DNA of 64,000 bases from Limnoperna fortunei (Eukaryota > Mollusca > Bivalvia > Mytilida > Modiolidae), in the NCBI GenBank assembly GCA_944474755.1, contig OX104123.1:66581898-66645897 (forward strand), read 5' to 3'. Of the stretch, positions 32,009-43,235 are shown piece after piece. The notes below the pieces were generated by a model. The model was not told the DNA's origin. It saw nothing but the letters and a program-made list of their open reading frames with translations, and ran no database searches. Each line of letters starts with the position of its first letter. The stretch's first letter is position 1. The position numbers and the translations under genes are program-made.

Positions 32009-32826
32009 TTTATCTTTACTAAAACAAAGGAACATGTTCAGGAAATTATAAATAGAAGAACATAGACAAGTTTAAATAAATCCACATATAATTACAAAGA
32101 AACAAAATATGAAATAAGAAGAAATGAACAACAAATATTAAACATACAGGTGCTCTAAGATAAGTAAGCGATATATAACAGTCATGAAAAGTTATATACA
32201 ACTGTGTTAGTAGAACCATGTAAATTCTGTAAATGTCAAAAACCAATCCCTAATTTTGTCATTGTTTAACGTTATTCTTAGAAAGTTTACAACTCCTGTA
32301 ATTTACATACAAATGCATTTAGTATTGTCCTCTGCATCATTATGATAATTTGAAATAATAATTTTATTTAAGACATTGAAACTGTGTTTACAGATCATAC
32401 AATCCAGTTGTAACCACAACTCTTAAGTCACTAGAGTACATTAAATGTAGGTTTCGAAATCATGGCTGTTAATACCATCCAAGTCTGATGATTTTACTTT
32501 GAGTATCCATTTACACTTTACTCATAGAACTTGCAAATACAACTCCAAAACCACTTCAGAAATTCAGTTTCCGATACCATCCAAGGTAAATAATTCCCCG
32601 ATTACAGACATTAAATATGAAAAACTAAATAATGGAAGTGTAAAAAAGGTTCAGTAAAAAACTTCAACCTAAAGCAAGCCACTTGTTTGACAATTTGTCA
32701 CACCACGTGTTAAACGTGAATGGGAACGCGTTCTCATTTTATAATAAAATTTAGTCACGTTATCCTTTCTTTTCATCTGTGGGTTTTTATATAAAACAAA
32801 GACAAAACCCCAACATCTGTTCGTTA
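32009..32826. other. Non-coding stretch
   Basis: AT-rich with no recognised gene. The minus frame 32046-32246 is hydrophobic low-complexity and unlikely to be real. Confidence 0.4.
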
Positions 32827-32832
32827 TGTTTA

Positions 32833-33302
32833 CAGATTTGCCTACCCTTACGATTTTGGCGTAAGGCTCCCGATTTTTAAGGCTATATTACGCCATTACG
32901 ATTTTTACTAAATTCCTTACGATTTTTTAAAAATCTGGATCTTTGTCATTTCCATTCCGTCATTATTAGTTTGCACTCTGTGTATTATCTTTACATTGCC
33001 ATTTCCGCTTCCTGTTATGTCAAACATCCTGTCGATGTTGTGTTCTTTGAAATTGTGTGTTTAAATTGAAGCTATAGGGACAAGTTTAAAATATACAGCT
33101 TTAAACCAGAAGTCAACACATTGAATTTGATATGTCCATTAGGTTATTTGTTTAAAATTAAAGACAACAAAAATATGCAGTTTCTACAATATATATTACA
33201 ACTTTTTTAACACTTAATATATGCTTTACTATTTTCACCTCAAATTCCGATTTTTTGCGGAGTGCATTACTAGTTTTTGCCTGAAATGGGTAGGCAAGTC
33301 TG
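32833..33302. mobile_element. 470-bp MITE with TGCCTACCC inverted ends, copy 1
   Basis: Starts CAGATTTGCCTACCC and ends GGGTAGGCAAGTCTG, a 15-bp terminal inverted repeat with one mismatch. A near-identical copy in the same orientation lies at 52552-53022. TGTTTA occurs on both sides (32827-32832 and 33303-33308), a possible 6-bp duplication. The left part repeats TTACGATTTTT words. Non-coding. Confidence 0.78.
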
Positions 33303-33429
33303 TGTTTAATATCAAACACAAAAACACCATTCGACCTCGATGTGTACGATAATGACGTGACTTACTCGCATGATCTTTAACATGGCAGCACGCAACATAA
33401 CAGGTACGTCTAGTTAAGCGACACAAACA

Positions 33430-34140
33430 CACCAAACTTTTAAAATCACTGTAGTATGCCAGGTTGCGGAGCATCATACAGGCATGTTGGGTCGTTCAGA
33501 ATGCATATTTTTCGTAAACAGCACCAAATGGACAATACCTGACGACAGCATGATTGAAGATAATGAATGATGCGATGATACTATTTGCAATGATTATGAT
33601 GAAGTCATGAAAGAAACAAATGTTCTTCGAGGAAAAGTTGCAGAAGCCCAATACATTCTTTAACTAAAAGCACAACATAATTTGCCTCAGAATGCCATAA
33701 ATGATATCATATCAAGGGCTAAACATTTGATAACTGAAAAATGGCAAGAGAATGAGCAAACAATTTAAACACAGACTGAAAATTGCAATCAACAATGTTA
33801 ATATAAAAGAAATTTTTGATGATGACTCTTCTAATGGTCTTTAGACGGAATACAAGCAAGAGAATTTCTTTTAGAACTGAATTGGGATTTGTGAGACCAA
33901 AATCTGTTCAACTAGGTGAAATTCGGAAGTGAAAGAATGTTAAGGGGAAATACCAATTAATTACAAGATATATTATGGGATTCCATTTACCGTTCGATCA
34001 ACAGTTAAAAACATTGTTATCAATGGCAGAAGTACAGGAATCTTTAAAGGAAATAAGACATTAAAATATACATACAGAATATGCTATTTTGATGGCATTC
34101 ATTATCGAAAGAATATTTTCAAAGGTATCCAAATGCACTG
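33430..34140 (+). pseudogene. Decayed transposon-protein N-terminal region (C2H2-like)
   Basis: A plus-strand reading with several stops gives MPGCGASYRHVGSFRMHIFR (zinc-finger-like, near 33456), then EVMKETNVLRGKVAEAQYIL, LKAQHNLPQNAINDIISRAK and, after shifts, LGFVRPKSVQLGE and GFHLPFDQQLKTLLS. From memory this order occurs in the upstream part of EnSpm/CACTA-like or related multi-domain transposons in fish and bivalves. The N-terminal assignment and family are tentative. The element at 34202-35088 follows directly. Confidence 0.4.
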
Positions 34141-34201
34141 TTATTTAGCATTTATAATTATGATGATTTTAAACTAGACAAAGTCGATCTAGCGATCACT
34201 A

Positions 34202-35088
34202 ATACCCCCGCATTTAGTAAAAATTTCTAACGTTTTTCGTGGACTGTGACCTTGAAATTTGATAGATTTCCACCAAAATCAATAGGCTTCTTACCAACAA
34301 AATATATAACAATATTTTACAGTTTCATTAAAATCGGATGCAAACTTGTTGAGTTATTGTCCGGAAACAACTTTTTTGTAAAAATTTCTAACGTTTTTCG
34401 TATACTGTGACCTTGAAATTTGACGGATTTCCCCCCAAAATCAAAAGGCTTCCTACCAACCTGATATATAACAATATCCCAAAGTTTCATTCAAATCACA
34501 TGCAAACTTTTTGAGTTATCGTCCGGAAACAACTTTTTTGTAAAATTTTTTTAACGTTTTGCGTGGACTGTGACCTTGAAATTTAACCCATTTCCCCCAA
34601 AATCAAAAGGCTTTTTACAAACCTGATATATAACAATATCCCAAAGTTTCATTCAAATTGAATGCAAACTTTTCGAGTTATTGTCCGGAAACAACTTTTT
34701 TGTAAAAATTTCTAACGTTTTTCATGGACTGTGACCTTGAAATTTGACTTGTTTCCCCCAAAATCAATAGGCTTCTTACCAACCTGATATATGACAATAT
34801 CCCAAAGTTTCATTCAAATCAGATGTAAACTTTTTGAGTTATTGTCCGGAAACAACTTTTTTGTTAAAATTTCCAACGTTTTTCGTGGACTGTGACCTTG
34901 AAATTTGACGGATTTCCACCAAAATCAATAGGCTTCTTCCCAACCTGATATATAACAATATCCCAAAGTTTCATTCAAATCGGATGTAAACTTTTTGAAT
35001 TATCATCCGGAAACCAAATGTGGACGGACGAACGGACGGACGGACATGAGGACCACTATATACCCCCGACTCTGTCGAGCGGGGGTAT
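34202..35088. mobile_element. Tandem-core element with ATACCCCCG ends
   Basis: The left end has ATACCCCCG at 34202-34210. The right end has a hairpin, ATACCCCCG (35060-35068) and CGGGGGTAT (35080-35088), with an 11-base loop. Between them are five copies of a 161-bp unit: the CGTTTTTCGTGGACTGTGAC-type start recurs at 34231, 34392, 34555, 34716 and 34877. A GGACGGACGAACGGACGG microsatellite at about 35021-35045 lies just before the terminal hairpin. Non-coding. Architecture resembles Helentron-associated or pearl-type bivalve elements. Confidence 0.75.
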
Positions 35089-35534
35089 AAAAAGTAAATC
35101 TAATGGACTCACACAAGAAATAACATAAGCTATCAGTGTTCTACTGGAACCTATTGAACTTGTCTCCAGAACTACGCTTCGGGATTCAGGCTACTCAACT
35201 ATTATCAGTAACAAAAACTATTCACCTAAAAAGTTTGAAACGTCGATATTGCTGATACCAAGATTATATATGCATTGAAATGCCATAAATTGGGTGTAAA
35301 TGGTTGAAAGATACCAGATAGGAAAGTACCTTTCTTTACATTAAATTGACAGTCAATTTCAGAACCCAAAAGTGTTCTTATCAGTTTAAATCCACTCTTA
35401 TGTAGCTTAAAGTTATAGAATTGCATATAGAGTTAATAGTATTATGTAGATTTCTTACTCCAATTACTAAAGTAACAAGTGCAACTCAAATATGTTTTAT
35501 AAAAAAGTTGTTTATTTTATAGAAGTGGGTATGG

Positions 35535-36735
35535 TCATTCCGAAGCAAGGAAATGACAATTATTAATACGAACACTGGCGTTGAGGCTCAAAATCATGTT
35601 TTCAAGCAGAGTATTCAGCTTCATAAAGGACGAAAACCATAAGTGGCTTGACGACTGTTCTTGTTCAAGAGTATTTTGAAGATGTGTATAGAAAGTAAGA
35701 TATGTCTTGACACAATTTGTAGCATGGCAAATAAAATCTATCATTTATTGTTTTTAGAATCAAATATTAGAATCCAATACATATAATGTCAAATCATGAG
35801 GGATATGAAAGTGAAAAATTATTCTGAATTACACAGGAGGTATTTAATATTTAAATATTATAATAATACTATAAATGTGTTCTATGACTAAGTAGATCAT
35901 GTGAGAAATTTGTTCATTTTGGGATTTACATATTTATCTTGCGTTAATAAAATTAAGGCACAAATTATTAGCAGATAGCAACTGTTAAATTTGTTTTCTC
36001 AGATACTTGAATTCCAATGTTAGTTGGTCCCAAGGATGGAGAACTGGAGGTGAACATCCCCAAAGAACTTCACCACAGACCATTTCATTTGGTCACACAT
36101 ATAAGAGAAGTTATGCACAAAGCAACTTCAATAGAAGCAGCAATGGTGAAGCCAATAAACAATAAACACCTTTGATGTTGAGTCACATCTTGTAAAAAAA
36201 CGTAAAACTGAACTGAACAATGGAGATGACATGCCCTAATGTTCCTGTTTTTTGTTCAAGAAAACTCATCTTATATGTAAACATTTCGGTGCTGTATTTC
36301 AGCACTACAACTTCGCGTGGAATGATCTTCCAAAGAAATACACAGAAATTGAAATGTTTACATTAGACCCCAATTGACTTAACATGTCTAGCATCAATAA
36401 AGCCACACTTGATAGCAAGATAAAACATGAATCTGAACAGGATACAAATCGAGAAAATATTACCACTTCTAAAGCTAGTAAATTACATCTTGTGGCAAAA
36501 CACTTCAGAGAGGAGCTGACACTATTACAAAATTTATATTGTCAGTGATGCAGATATCCTTGAAGACAGCACAAAACCACTAAAAGAAATAACAAGGAGC
36601 TTGCGGGAACTATGTCCATCAGAAGGGGGACTAATGCTTGAACCAGAAGTTCAGTCAAAGAAAAAAAATCGACCAGTGAAAAAATCGGAGAGCTGCCAAT
36701 AAGGAAACGAAGAGCCAAAAACAAACCTTGAGCTA
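35535..36735 (+). pseudogene. SWIM-domain transposase C-terminal remnant
   Basis: The plus frame at 36240-36377 carries CSCFLFKKTHLICKHFGAVF, a CxCx9CxH SWIM zinc-finger signature, followed by HYNFAWNDLPKKYTEIEMF. Upstream near 35563-35605 lies TNTGVEAQNHVFKQ, and downstream near 36660-36735 a basic tail (KIGELPIRKRRAKNKP). This order is what I expect of the C-terminal part of MULE-like or related transposases in bivalves. Stops and frame changes make it non-functional. No terminal repeats were recognised. Confidence 0.55.
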
Positions 36736-36828
36736 TAATTGTCTTACCAGAGGTGTATATTACTTCAAATTAAACATACAAGTTTGTTGTTGAACTAAAA
36801 TTATAAGATGTAGTAATTCATGTTTATT

Positions 36829-37047
36829 TGAATGTTGTTTAATGCCACTTTCAGCAATTTTTCCGCTATATCATGGCGTTCATTTTTAATTGAGAGAAGA
36901 GGCCCGTGTACCCAGAGAAAACCCCTACTTTGGGTAAGAAAACTGGCAATCATTGTCAGTTAAGATTGGAGCGCACCGTGCCCGCAATCTCATGCCACAT
37001 GATCAATAGTAAACGAACTACCTTAACCGCTCAGCCACCGAGCCTCA
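36829..37047 (-). mobile_element. tRNA-derived SINE, decayed copy
   Basis: Minus-strand match to the SINEs at 39455 and 50652: head GAGGCTCGGTGGCTGAGCGG, the middle words AACTGACAATGATTGCC and TTTTCTTACCC, and the tail GCTGAAAGTGGCATTAAA. The tail stem ATGCCA/TGGCGT is retained with one wobble. No clear target duplication. Confidence 0.7.
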
Positions 37048-37439
37048 CTAGTAAAATATATAAATAAAGATTGCCATTAAATTTTTTGAGATTGTATGTT
37101 AATGTCTTTCCAATTTGCTTGGAGATCAGGTTCATTAACATTTATATTTTATAACTTTAGAATGTGTTATTAATTATTAAATATTATTCTGAATAGTTTA
37201 TTATTAAAAGTTAATAACTGTTATCCTTGCATAGACATGGAAACTGTTATGACTTTGTTACCATTTGAAATTTTATCCATCAGCTGACTACTGCTCTACT
37301 GATATACTTTAATGATTTAATATTATAATAATGATTTGTTTGGCATATTACCATTATTCTAAGGGAAAAATATACTTTTTTATATAAATATCCCTATTTA
37401 AAAATAGTACTGATTACAAGGAAATAAAAAGATCTAGTA
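37048..37439. other. AT-rich non-coding stretch
   Basis: Nothing recognised between the SINE and the LINE remnant. Confidence 0.4.
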
Positions 37440-39167
37440 TGACAAACAATGTTAATTATCATTTTGTGTTTTGAACGTAGGAGGGCTCATATCTAAGCAT
37501 CACAACAAAACAACAGGCCCCCTTTTCATACAAGAAATTCAATCACATGATGTCATACTTTGGACTGAAACGCATGTTGGTTATAATACGGCAATTACCA
37601 TAGATGGATATCATTATTACATTGTATGTAGACAGCAGTCAGCTAACTTGAGATATGGAATATTGGATATTTTAATAAAATATAATATTCGCAAGGGCAT
37701 TAAAATTTAAACAAATACTTAAAAAAATATTATCAATGGCTAAAATTAGATTGTTTTTTCGATCGTAATACTGATATTTACTTGTGTTTGGAATATGTAA
37801 CACCAATTACTTCGTCTTATATTGAACAATCTGAAGATGGCATCTTAGAAAATATTGAAAAAGATATAATTTATAGCCAACAAGGTAGTATTATTTTATG
37901 TGATGTGGAGATTTAAATGCAAGAACAGGATCAGAGCCCGATTTTATATTAAATGATGTTAGATACTCATTTACCACTGTATGATAATTATAGCTGTGAT
38001 GTTATACACGAAAATAGATATAGTTATGATTCAAAAGTAGATAAATGAGGTAAACAGCTGCTGAATTTTTGTATTGCATCGAAGTAACGTATTTTGAATG
38101 GTAGAACTTGAGGAGATCTTTATGGCAATACACATGTATGAAATCAGTATGAAATGGTGTAATTGATTATGTTATTATGTCAGAAAGTTTGTTAGAGAAT
38201 ACCTTATTTTTCCATGTCCATGATTTTTTACCAACTCTTTCAGATTGCCATTGTAAATTAACTTTTGGTGTGTTAGCTAAATACAAAGTAAAGGTAACAG
38301 ACCAAGATCATAGTACCTTATTTCCAGGTAAATACATATGGTCAGATACCTCCTCTCAAAAACTGCAAGATACACTTTGCTCGCCAGATACTAAAATAAG
38401 TATCTCAAATTTTTTACAATCAAAAACATGATTTATTATCTGAAGACAGTATTGAGAGAGCTGCAGATGACTGTTTAAATATTATAAACAATGCTGCAAG
38501 TAAATGTCTAACCTTAATCATCTAAACATAAACATAACAAAGTGGTTTGATATTGACCTCCAACAAAAGCGTAGAACTCTTATTTATAACGGTGAGCTAT
38601 CATCTAAGTTTCCATGGAACCCAATTGGAAGAGGGCCATATTATAAATGTTATAAAGAGTATAACAAACTAAGAAAATATAAACAAAGAAATTTTAAACA
38701 GAAAATTCTTGACAACCTTGATAGTCTTGGAGAAAGTAACCCAAAAAGTTACCGGAACCTCATCAATGATTTGAAAGATCACTTGGATGGCCCAGAAAAA
38801 GGCTATAGAAAGTAATGCATGGTTCTGATACTTTAGAGCTCTTAATATGAATTCTGATTAATACAAGGAACGCTTAAATGAGATTCTTGAAGAAACTCAA
38901 AGGCTTGAAAAACAAACATTCTTCTGTGAAATGGATTTTAAAATTACATTCAAGAATAGATAAGAGGTTGGATTAGATGGTATACCAAATGAAATATTTA
39001 AAGAAGGTGCCAATACACCAGTATATTGGCACCAGTTCTACAAAAACTTTTTAATTCTATATTCTGTTCTGGAATATATCCTAGAAAATGGCCTTTATCT
39101 TATGTATGCCCAGTTTTTAAATCTGGCTGTCCTACAAAACCTGAAAATTATAGAGGAATTGCCATAA
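37440..39167 (+). pseudogene. LINE ORF2 remnant (endonuclease and start of RT)
   Basis: Broken plus-strand frames give an APE-type endonuclease (LNVGGLISKHHNK, HDVILWTETHVGY near 37540), SDCHCKL near 38240 where SDH is expected, then linker sequence (NITKWFDIDLQQKRR, YKCYKEYNKLRKYK). The beginning of reverse transcriptase follows: EVGLDGIPNEIFKEGA near 38980 and ENYRGIAI near 39150. It stops there and is followed at once by an A-rich run (39170-39203), so the usual FADD part is absent. Non-functional. Confidence 0.75.
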
Positions 39168-39454
39168 ATTAAAAAAAAAAAAAAAATAAAATAAAAATAA
39201 AACTATTCAACCATGCCATTCTGGCTATTTACAAATGAGGACTAACTTCCTTAACTTATTGGGGTAATTTTATTCTTGAGTGTATTGAGATAAGATCTTA
39301 GTGGAAGCATAATGAATTATTATATTTCATGTATTTGTACTATTGAATATATGTACATTGTTCTACAAATACTTGTATAACATTTATTAACCAACTAAGT
39401 AAATTATAAGTATTTCTGTCCATACTTAATGAAATGCCAAACAAGGTCATTATG

Positions 39455-39716
39455 TTTGTTTTTTTGAATGATGTTTAACGCCACTTTCAGCAATTTTTCA
39501 GCTTTTTCATGGCGTTCAGATTTTATTGGGGGAGGAAACCGGATAACCCGGAGAGAACCACCGACCTTCGGTAGGAAAACTGGCAATCCTTGTCAATTAA
39601 GATTAGAGTCGAGTACATCATGCCCGCAGTGAGACTCGAACCCGCAACCAGTGTTGACAGATGACGTGATTATCAGTAGACGAACTACCTAACCACTCGG
39701 CGACCAAGGCCCCAAG
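39455..39716 (-). mobile_element. tRNA-derived SINE, good copy
   Basis: A 262-bp minus-strand SINE with imperfect 10-bp duplication GGTCATTATG/GGCCATTATG (39445-39454, 39717-39726). The head looks tRNA-derived: A-box-like GGTCGCCGAGTGGTTAG and B box GGTTCGAGTCTC, suggesting a leucine or serine tRNA origin and a pol III promoter. The 3-prime domain has stem AACGCCA/TGGCGTT (39477-39483, 39510-39516) around AGCTGAAAAATTGCTG, and the tail is A-rich. The 60-codon frame here is not a gene. Confidence 0.88.
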
Positions 39717-39727
39717 GGCCATTATGA

Positions 39728-41145
39728 AACCAGAGGCTCTTAAGAGCCTGTATCACTCACCTGATTCTATAGGCAATGAAGATGGCATTTCCCTGATGTT
39801 AAAGTAAGTCCTGTAATTTTCAATAAACTTTAAATAGGACCATCCAAACAATATTACTTAAAAGCTTTGTTTCCATTAGTTAACCGGTTGTATAGAGAAG
39901 ATGTTTTATTTGCCCATAGTGTCCTATGTTAAACTAAGTCCTGCGGCGGTGGCGGCCATTTTGAATTTCCAATTGCCATAAAAAACAAACTTTATAGAGG
40001 ACCATCCAAACAATATTGCTAGTAAGTTTTGTTTCGATTGGTTAAACGGTTTCAGAGAAGAAGCCCTTTTAAACTTTTTTCTCATAGGGTCCAATGTTAA
40101 ACCAAGTCCTGCGGGGGCGGCCATTTTGAATTTCCTATTGAGATAAAAAAACATGAACTTTATAGAGGACCATCCCAACAATATTGCTAGTAAGTTTGGT
40201 TTCGATTGGTTAACCGATTTCAGAAAAGCCTTTTTAACTTTTTTTCCCATAGGGTCCTATGTTAAACTACGTCCTGCGTTGGTGTCCATTTTGAATTTCC
40301 AATTGTCATAAAAAAGATAAACTTTATACTGGACCATCCAAACAATATTGGTAGTAAATATTGTTTACATTGGTTAACCGGTTTCAGAGAAGACGCCTGT
40401 TTTAACTTTCCCCATAGGGTCCTATGTTAAACTAAATCCTTCGGTGGCATCCATTTTGATTTTCCAATAGGCATAAAAAAAACCTAACTTTATAAAGGAC
40501 CATCCAAACAATATTAGTAGTAAGTTTTGATTCGATTGGTTAACTGGTTTCAGAGAAGAAGCCATTTTAAACTTTTTTCCAATAGGATTCAATGTTAAAC
40601 AAAGTCCTGCGGTGGTGGCCATTTTGAACTTCCTATAGGGATAAAAAACACAAACTTTATAGAGGACCATCCAAACAATATTGCTAATAAGTTTTGTTTC
40701 CATTGATTAACCGGTTTGAGAGAAGCCTTTTAAAACTTTTTCCCATAGGGTCCTATGTTAAACTAAGTCCTGCGGTGGCGGCCATTTTGAATTTCAAATT
40801 GCCATCAAAAACACAAACTTTATAGAGGACCATCCAAACAATATTGCTAGTAAGTTTTTTGATTGGTTAAACGGTTTCAGAGAAGAAGCCCTTTTAAACT
40901 TTTTTCCCATGGGTTCTATGTTAAACTAAGTCTTGAGGTGGCGGCCATATTGGTTTACCAATCAAAATAAAGAAACAAAAACTGTGTAAAGGTCCATCCA
41001 ATGAACATTATGGCCAAGTTTGGTCTCAGTTAGCCAGAGAAGAAGATTAAAATGTAAAAAGTTTACAGACGCCGACGACGACGGACGCAAAGTGATAACA
41101 ATAGCTCACATGACCCTTTGGGTCAGGGTCAGGTGAGCTAAAAAC
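39728..41145 (-). mobile_element. Tandem-core element B (CACCTGACCCAAAGGGTC family)
   Basis: The left end holds the perfect 16-bp palindrome AGGCTCTTAAGAGCCT (39734-39749) followed by CACTCACCTGA. The right end reads CTCACATGACCCTTTGGGTC and AGGTGAGCTA to about 41141, preceded by GACGCCGACGACGACGG. In between are about seven copies of a roughly 160-bp unit (GGACCATCCAAACAATATTG; TTAACCGGTTTCAGAGAAG; CATAGGGTCCTATGTTAAAC). Frames of 90-108 codons on the minus strand arise from the repeat and are not genes. Confidence 0.85.
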
Positions 41146-41440
41146 AGGGCATTAGGACATAATGCCCTGTTTTCTCAAAATGACCCTGTTTATTCCCATC
41201 GATTTCATTGACATTTTGTTAGCCTGTATGTCCATCTGACTGCGTATAATAATCTGTTATTACTTATATACATTACAAATCTGAAATGAAAATTTATATA
41301 CTACTTAATTTAGTACAAAGGACATGTAGCATTATAATAGTTGCTTATCCAAAATACATGTATGTGGATATAGTGAAATATAATGAAAAAATACAAAACA
41401 CAGCAGATGTAAAATTTTGTGAAAATTGATCTGACTTTTA

Positions 41441-42915
41441 AACCAGAGGCTCTTAAGAGCCCGTATCGCTCACCTGATTTTATAGGAAATGAAGATGGCA
41501 TTTCCCTGATGTTAAAGTTAGTCCTGTAATTTTCAATAAACTTTAATTAGGACCATCCAAACAATATTACTGGAAAGCTTTGTTTCATTGGTTAACCGGT
41601 TGTATAGAGAAGATTTTTTTTATTTGCCCATAGGGTCCAATGTTAAACTAAGTCCTGCGGCGGTGGTGGCCATTTTGAATTTCCAATTGCCATAAAAAAC
41701 ATAAACTTTATAAAGGACCATCCAAACAATATTGCTAGTAAGTTTTTGTTTCAATTGATTAACCGGTTTCAGAGAAGAAGCCTTTAAAAACTTTTTCCCA
41801 TAGGGTCCTATGTTAAACTAAGTCCTGCGGTAGCGGCCATTTTGAATTTCCAATTGCCATAAAAAACATAAACTTTATAGAGGACCATCCAAACAATATT
41901 GCTAGTAAGTTTTTGTTTCCATTGATTAACTGGTTTCAGAGAAGAAGCCTTTAAAAACTTTTTCCCATAGGGTCCTATGTTAAACTAAGTCCTGCGGTAG
42001 CGGCCATTTTGAATTTCCAATTGCCATAAAAAACATAAACTTTATAGAGGACCATCCAAACAATATTGCTAGTAAGTTTTGTTTTGATTGGTTAAACGGT
42101 TTCAGAGAAGAAGCCCTTTTAAACTTTTTTCTCATAGGGTTGAATGTTAAACCAAGTCCTGCGGTGACGGCCATTTTGAATTTCCGATTGGGATAAAAAA
42201 ACATTAACTTTATAGAGGACCATCCAAACAATATTGCTAGTAAGTTTTGTTTCCATTGGTTGACCGGTTTCAGAAAAGAAGCCTTTCAAACTTTTTCCCA
42301 TAGGGTCCTATGTTAAATTAAGTCCTGCGGTGGCAGCCATTTTGAATTTCCAATTGCCATAAAAAACACAAACTTTATAGAGGACCATCTAAACAATATT
42401 GCTAGTAAGTTTTTGTTTCCATTGATTAACCGGTTTCAGAGAAGAAGCCTTTTAAAACTTTTTCCCATAGGGTTCTATGTTAAACTAAGTCCTGCGGTGG
42501 CGGCCATTTTGAATTTCCAATTCCCATCAAAAACACAAACTTTATAGAGGACCATCCAAACAATATTGCTAGTAAGTTTTGTTTTGATTGGTTAAACGGT
42601 TTCAGAGAAGAAGCCCTTTTAAACTTTTTTCCCATAGGGTCCTATGTTAAACTAAGTCTTGAGGTGGCGGCCATATTGGTTTACCAATCAAAATAAAAAA
42701 CACAAACTTTGTAAAGGTCCATCCAATGAACATTATGGCCAAGTTTGGTTTCAATTGGCCAAGTGGTTTCAGAGAAGAAGATTAAAATGTAAAAAGTTTA
42801 CAGACGCCGACGACGACGACGACGACGACGCCGACGACGACGACGACGACGACGCCGACGGACGCAAAGTGATAACAATAGCTCACATGACCCTTTGGGT
42901 CAGGTGAGCTAAAAA
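41441..42915 (-). mobile_element. Tandem-core element C, second copy next to B
   Basis: Same orientation and structure as 39728-41145. It starts AACCAGAGGCTCTTAAGAGC with the palindrome at 41447-41462. The repeat core has about seven units, ending with GTTTACAGACGCCGACGAC, a long GAC/GCC microsatellite (42803-42862) and GGGTCAGGTGAGCTAAAAA near 42900-42915. It is separated from B by about 295 bp, so either two independent insertions or a tandem duplication. Confidence 0.85.
42803..42862. repeat. GAC/GCC trinucleotide microsatellite
   Basis: About 60 bp of GACGAC with periodic GCC, so three blocks can be seen. It lies about 50 bp inside the right end of element C. In one frame it codes for aspartate runs, an artefact. 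Confidence 0.9.
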
Positions 42916-42996
42916 CACACTGGTTCTGACTTGTTATGGGCCCTTCTAATGGTTAGTTTTTTAATGAAAGTATTAATAAATGGGTGTTTTTTTCAT

Positions 42997-43084
42997 AATG
43001 GCTCTGTTATATGTTCTCAGTCTGCAATAATGGCCCCGAAGTGTTTGTAATTATTGTAGACCTTGAACATATAACAGGGCCATT
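42997..43084. repeat. 88-bp foldback
   Basis: Arms AATGGCTCTGTTATATGTTC (42997-43016) and GAACATATAACAGGGCCATT (43065-43084) pair with one mismatch. An inner pair, GCAATAATGG with TAATTATTG, makes the loop partly palindromic too. The next retroposon tail begins at 43085. Confidence 0.75.
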
Positions 43085-43235
43085 AATTGATTGATTGATT
43101 GTCTGCTTTACGTCTAGCGAGCAGTATTTCAGCTATATTCAGGCCGAGAACAAGTTAACAAACAATAAATCAACGGAAAATGGGGGTGGGGTGGGTCACA
43201 CGGAATACAATTTTGACTGCCACTGGAAAACTAGA
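43085..43235 (-). mobile_element. 5-prime-truncated hairpin-tailed retroposon, copy 5
   Basis: Minus-strand fragment of about 150 bp: ATCAATCAATC tail, GACGTAAAGCAGAC, core TATAGCTGAAATACTGCTCG and TTGTTAACTTGTTCTCGGCC. It is closest to the copies at 2534 and 3280, which share the GTAAAGCA and TTTCCGTTGATT words. 5-prime truncation is usual for target-primed insertion. Confidence 0.75.

Noticed and set aside
39924..40703. Minus-strand ORFs of 93-108 codons with repeated FGWSSIKF text
   Set aside because: They follow the 160-bp repeat unit and appear wherever that unit occurs; no independent evidence of coding.
42659..42907. Aspartate-rich ORF
   Set aside because: Produced by the GAC/GCC microsatellite at the end of a tandem-core element.
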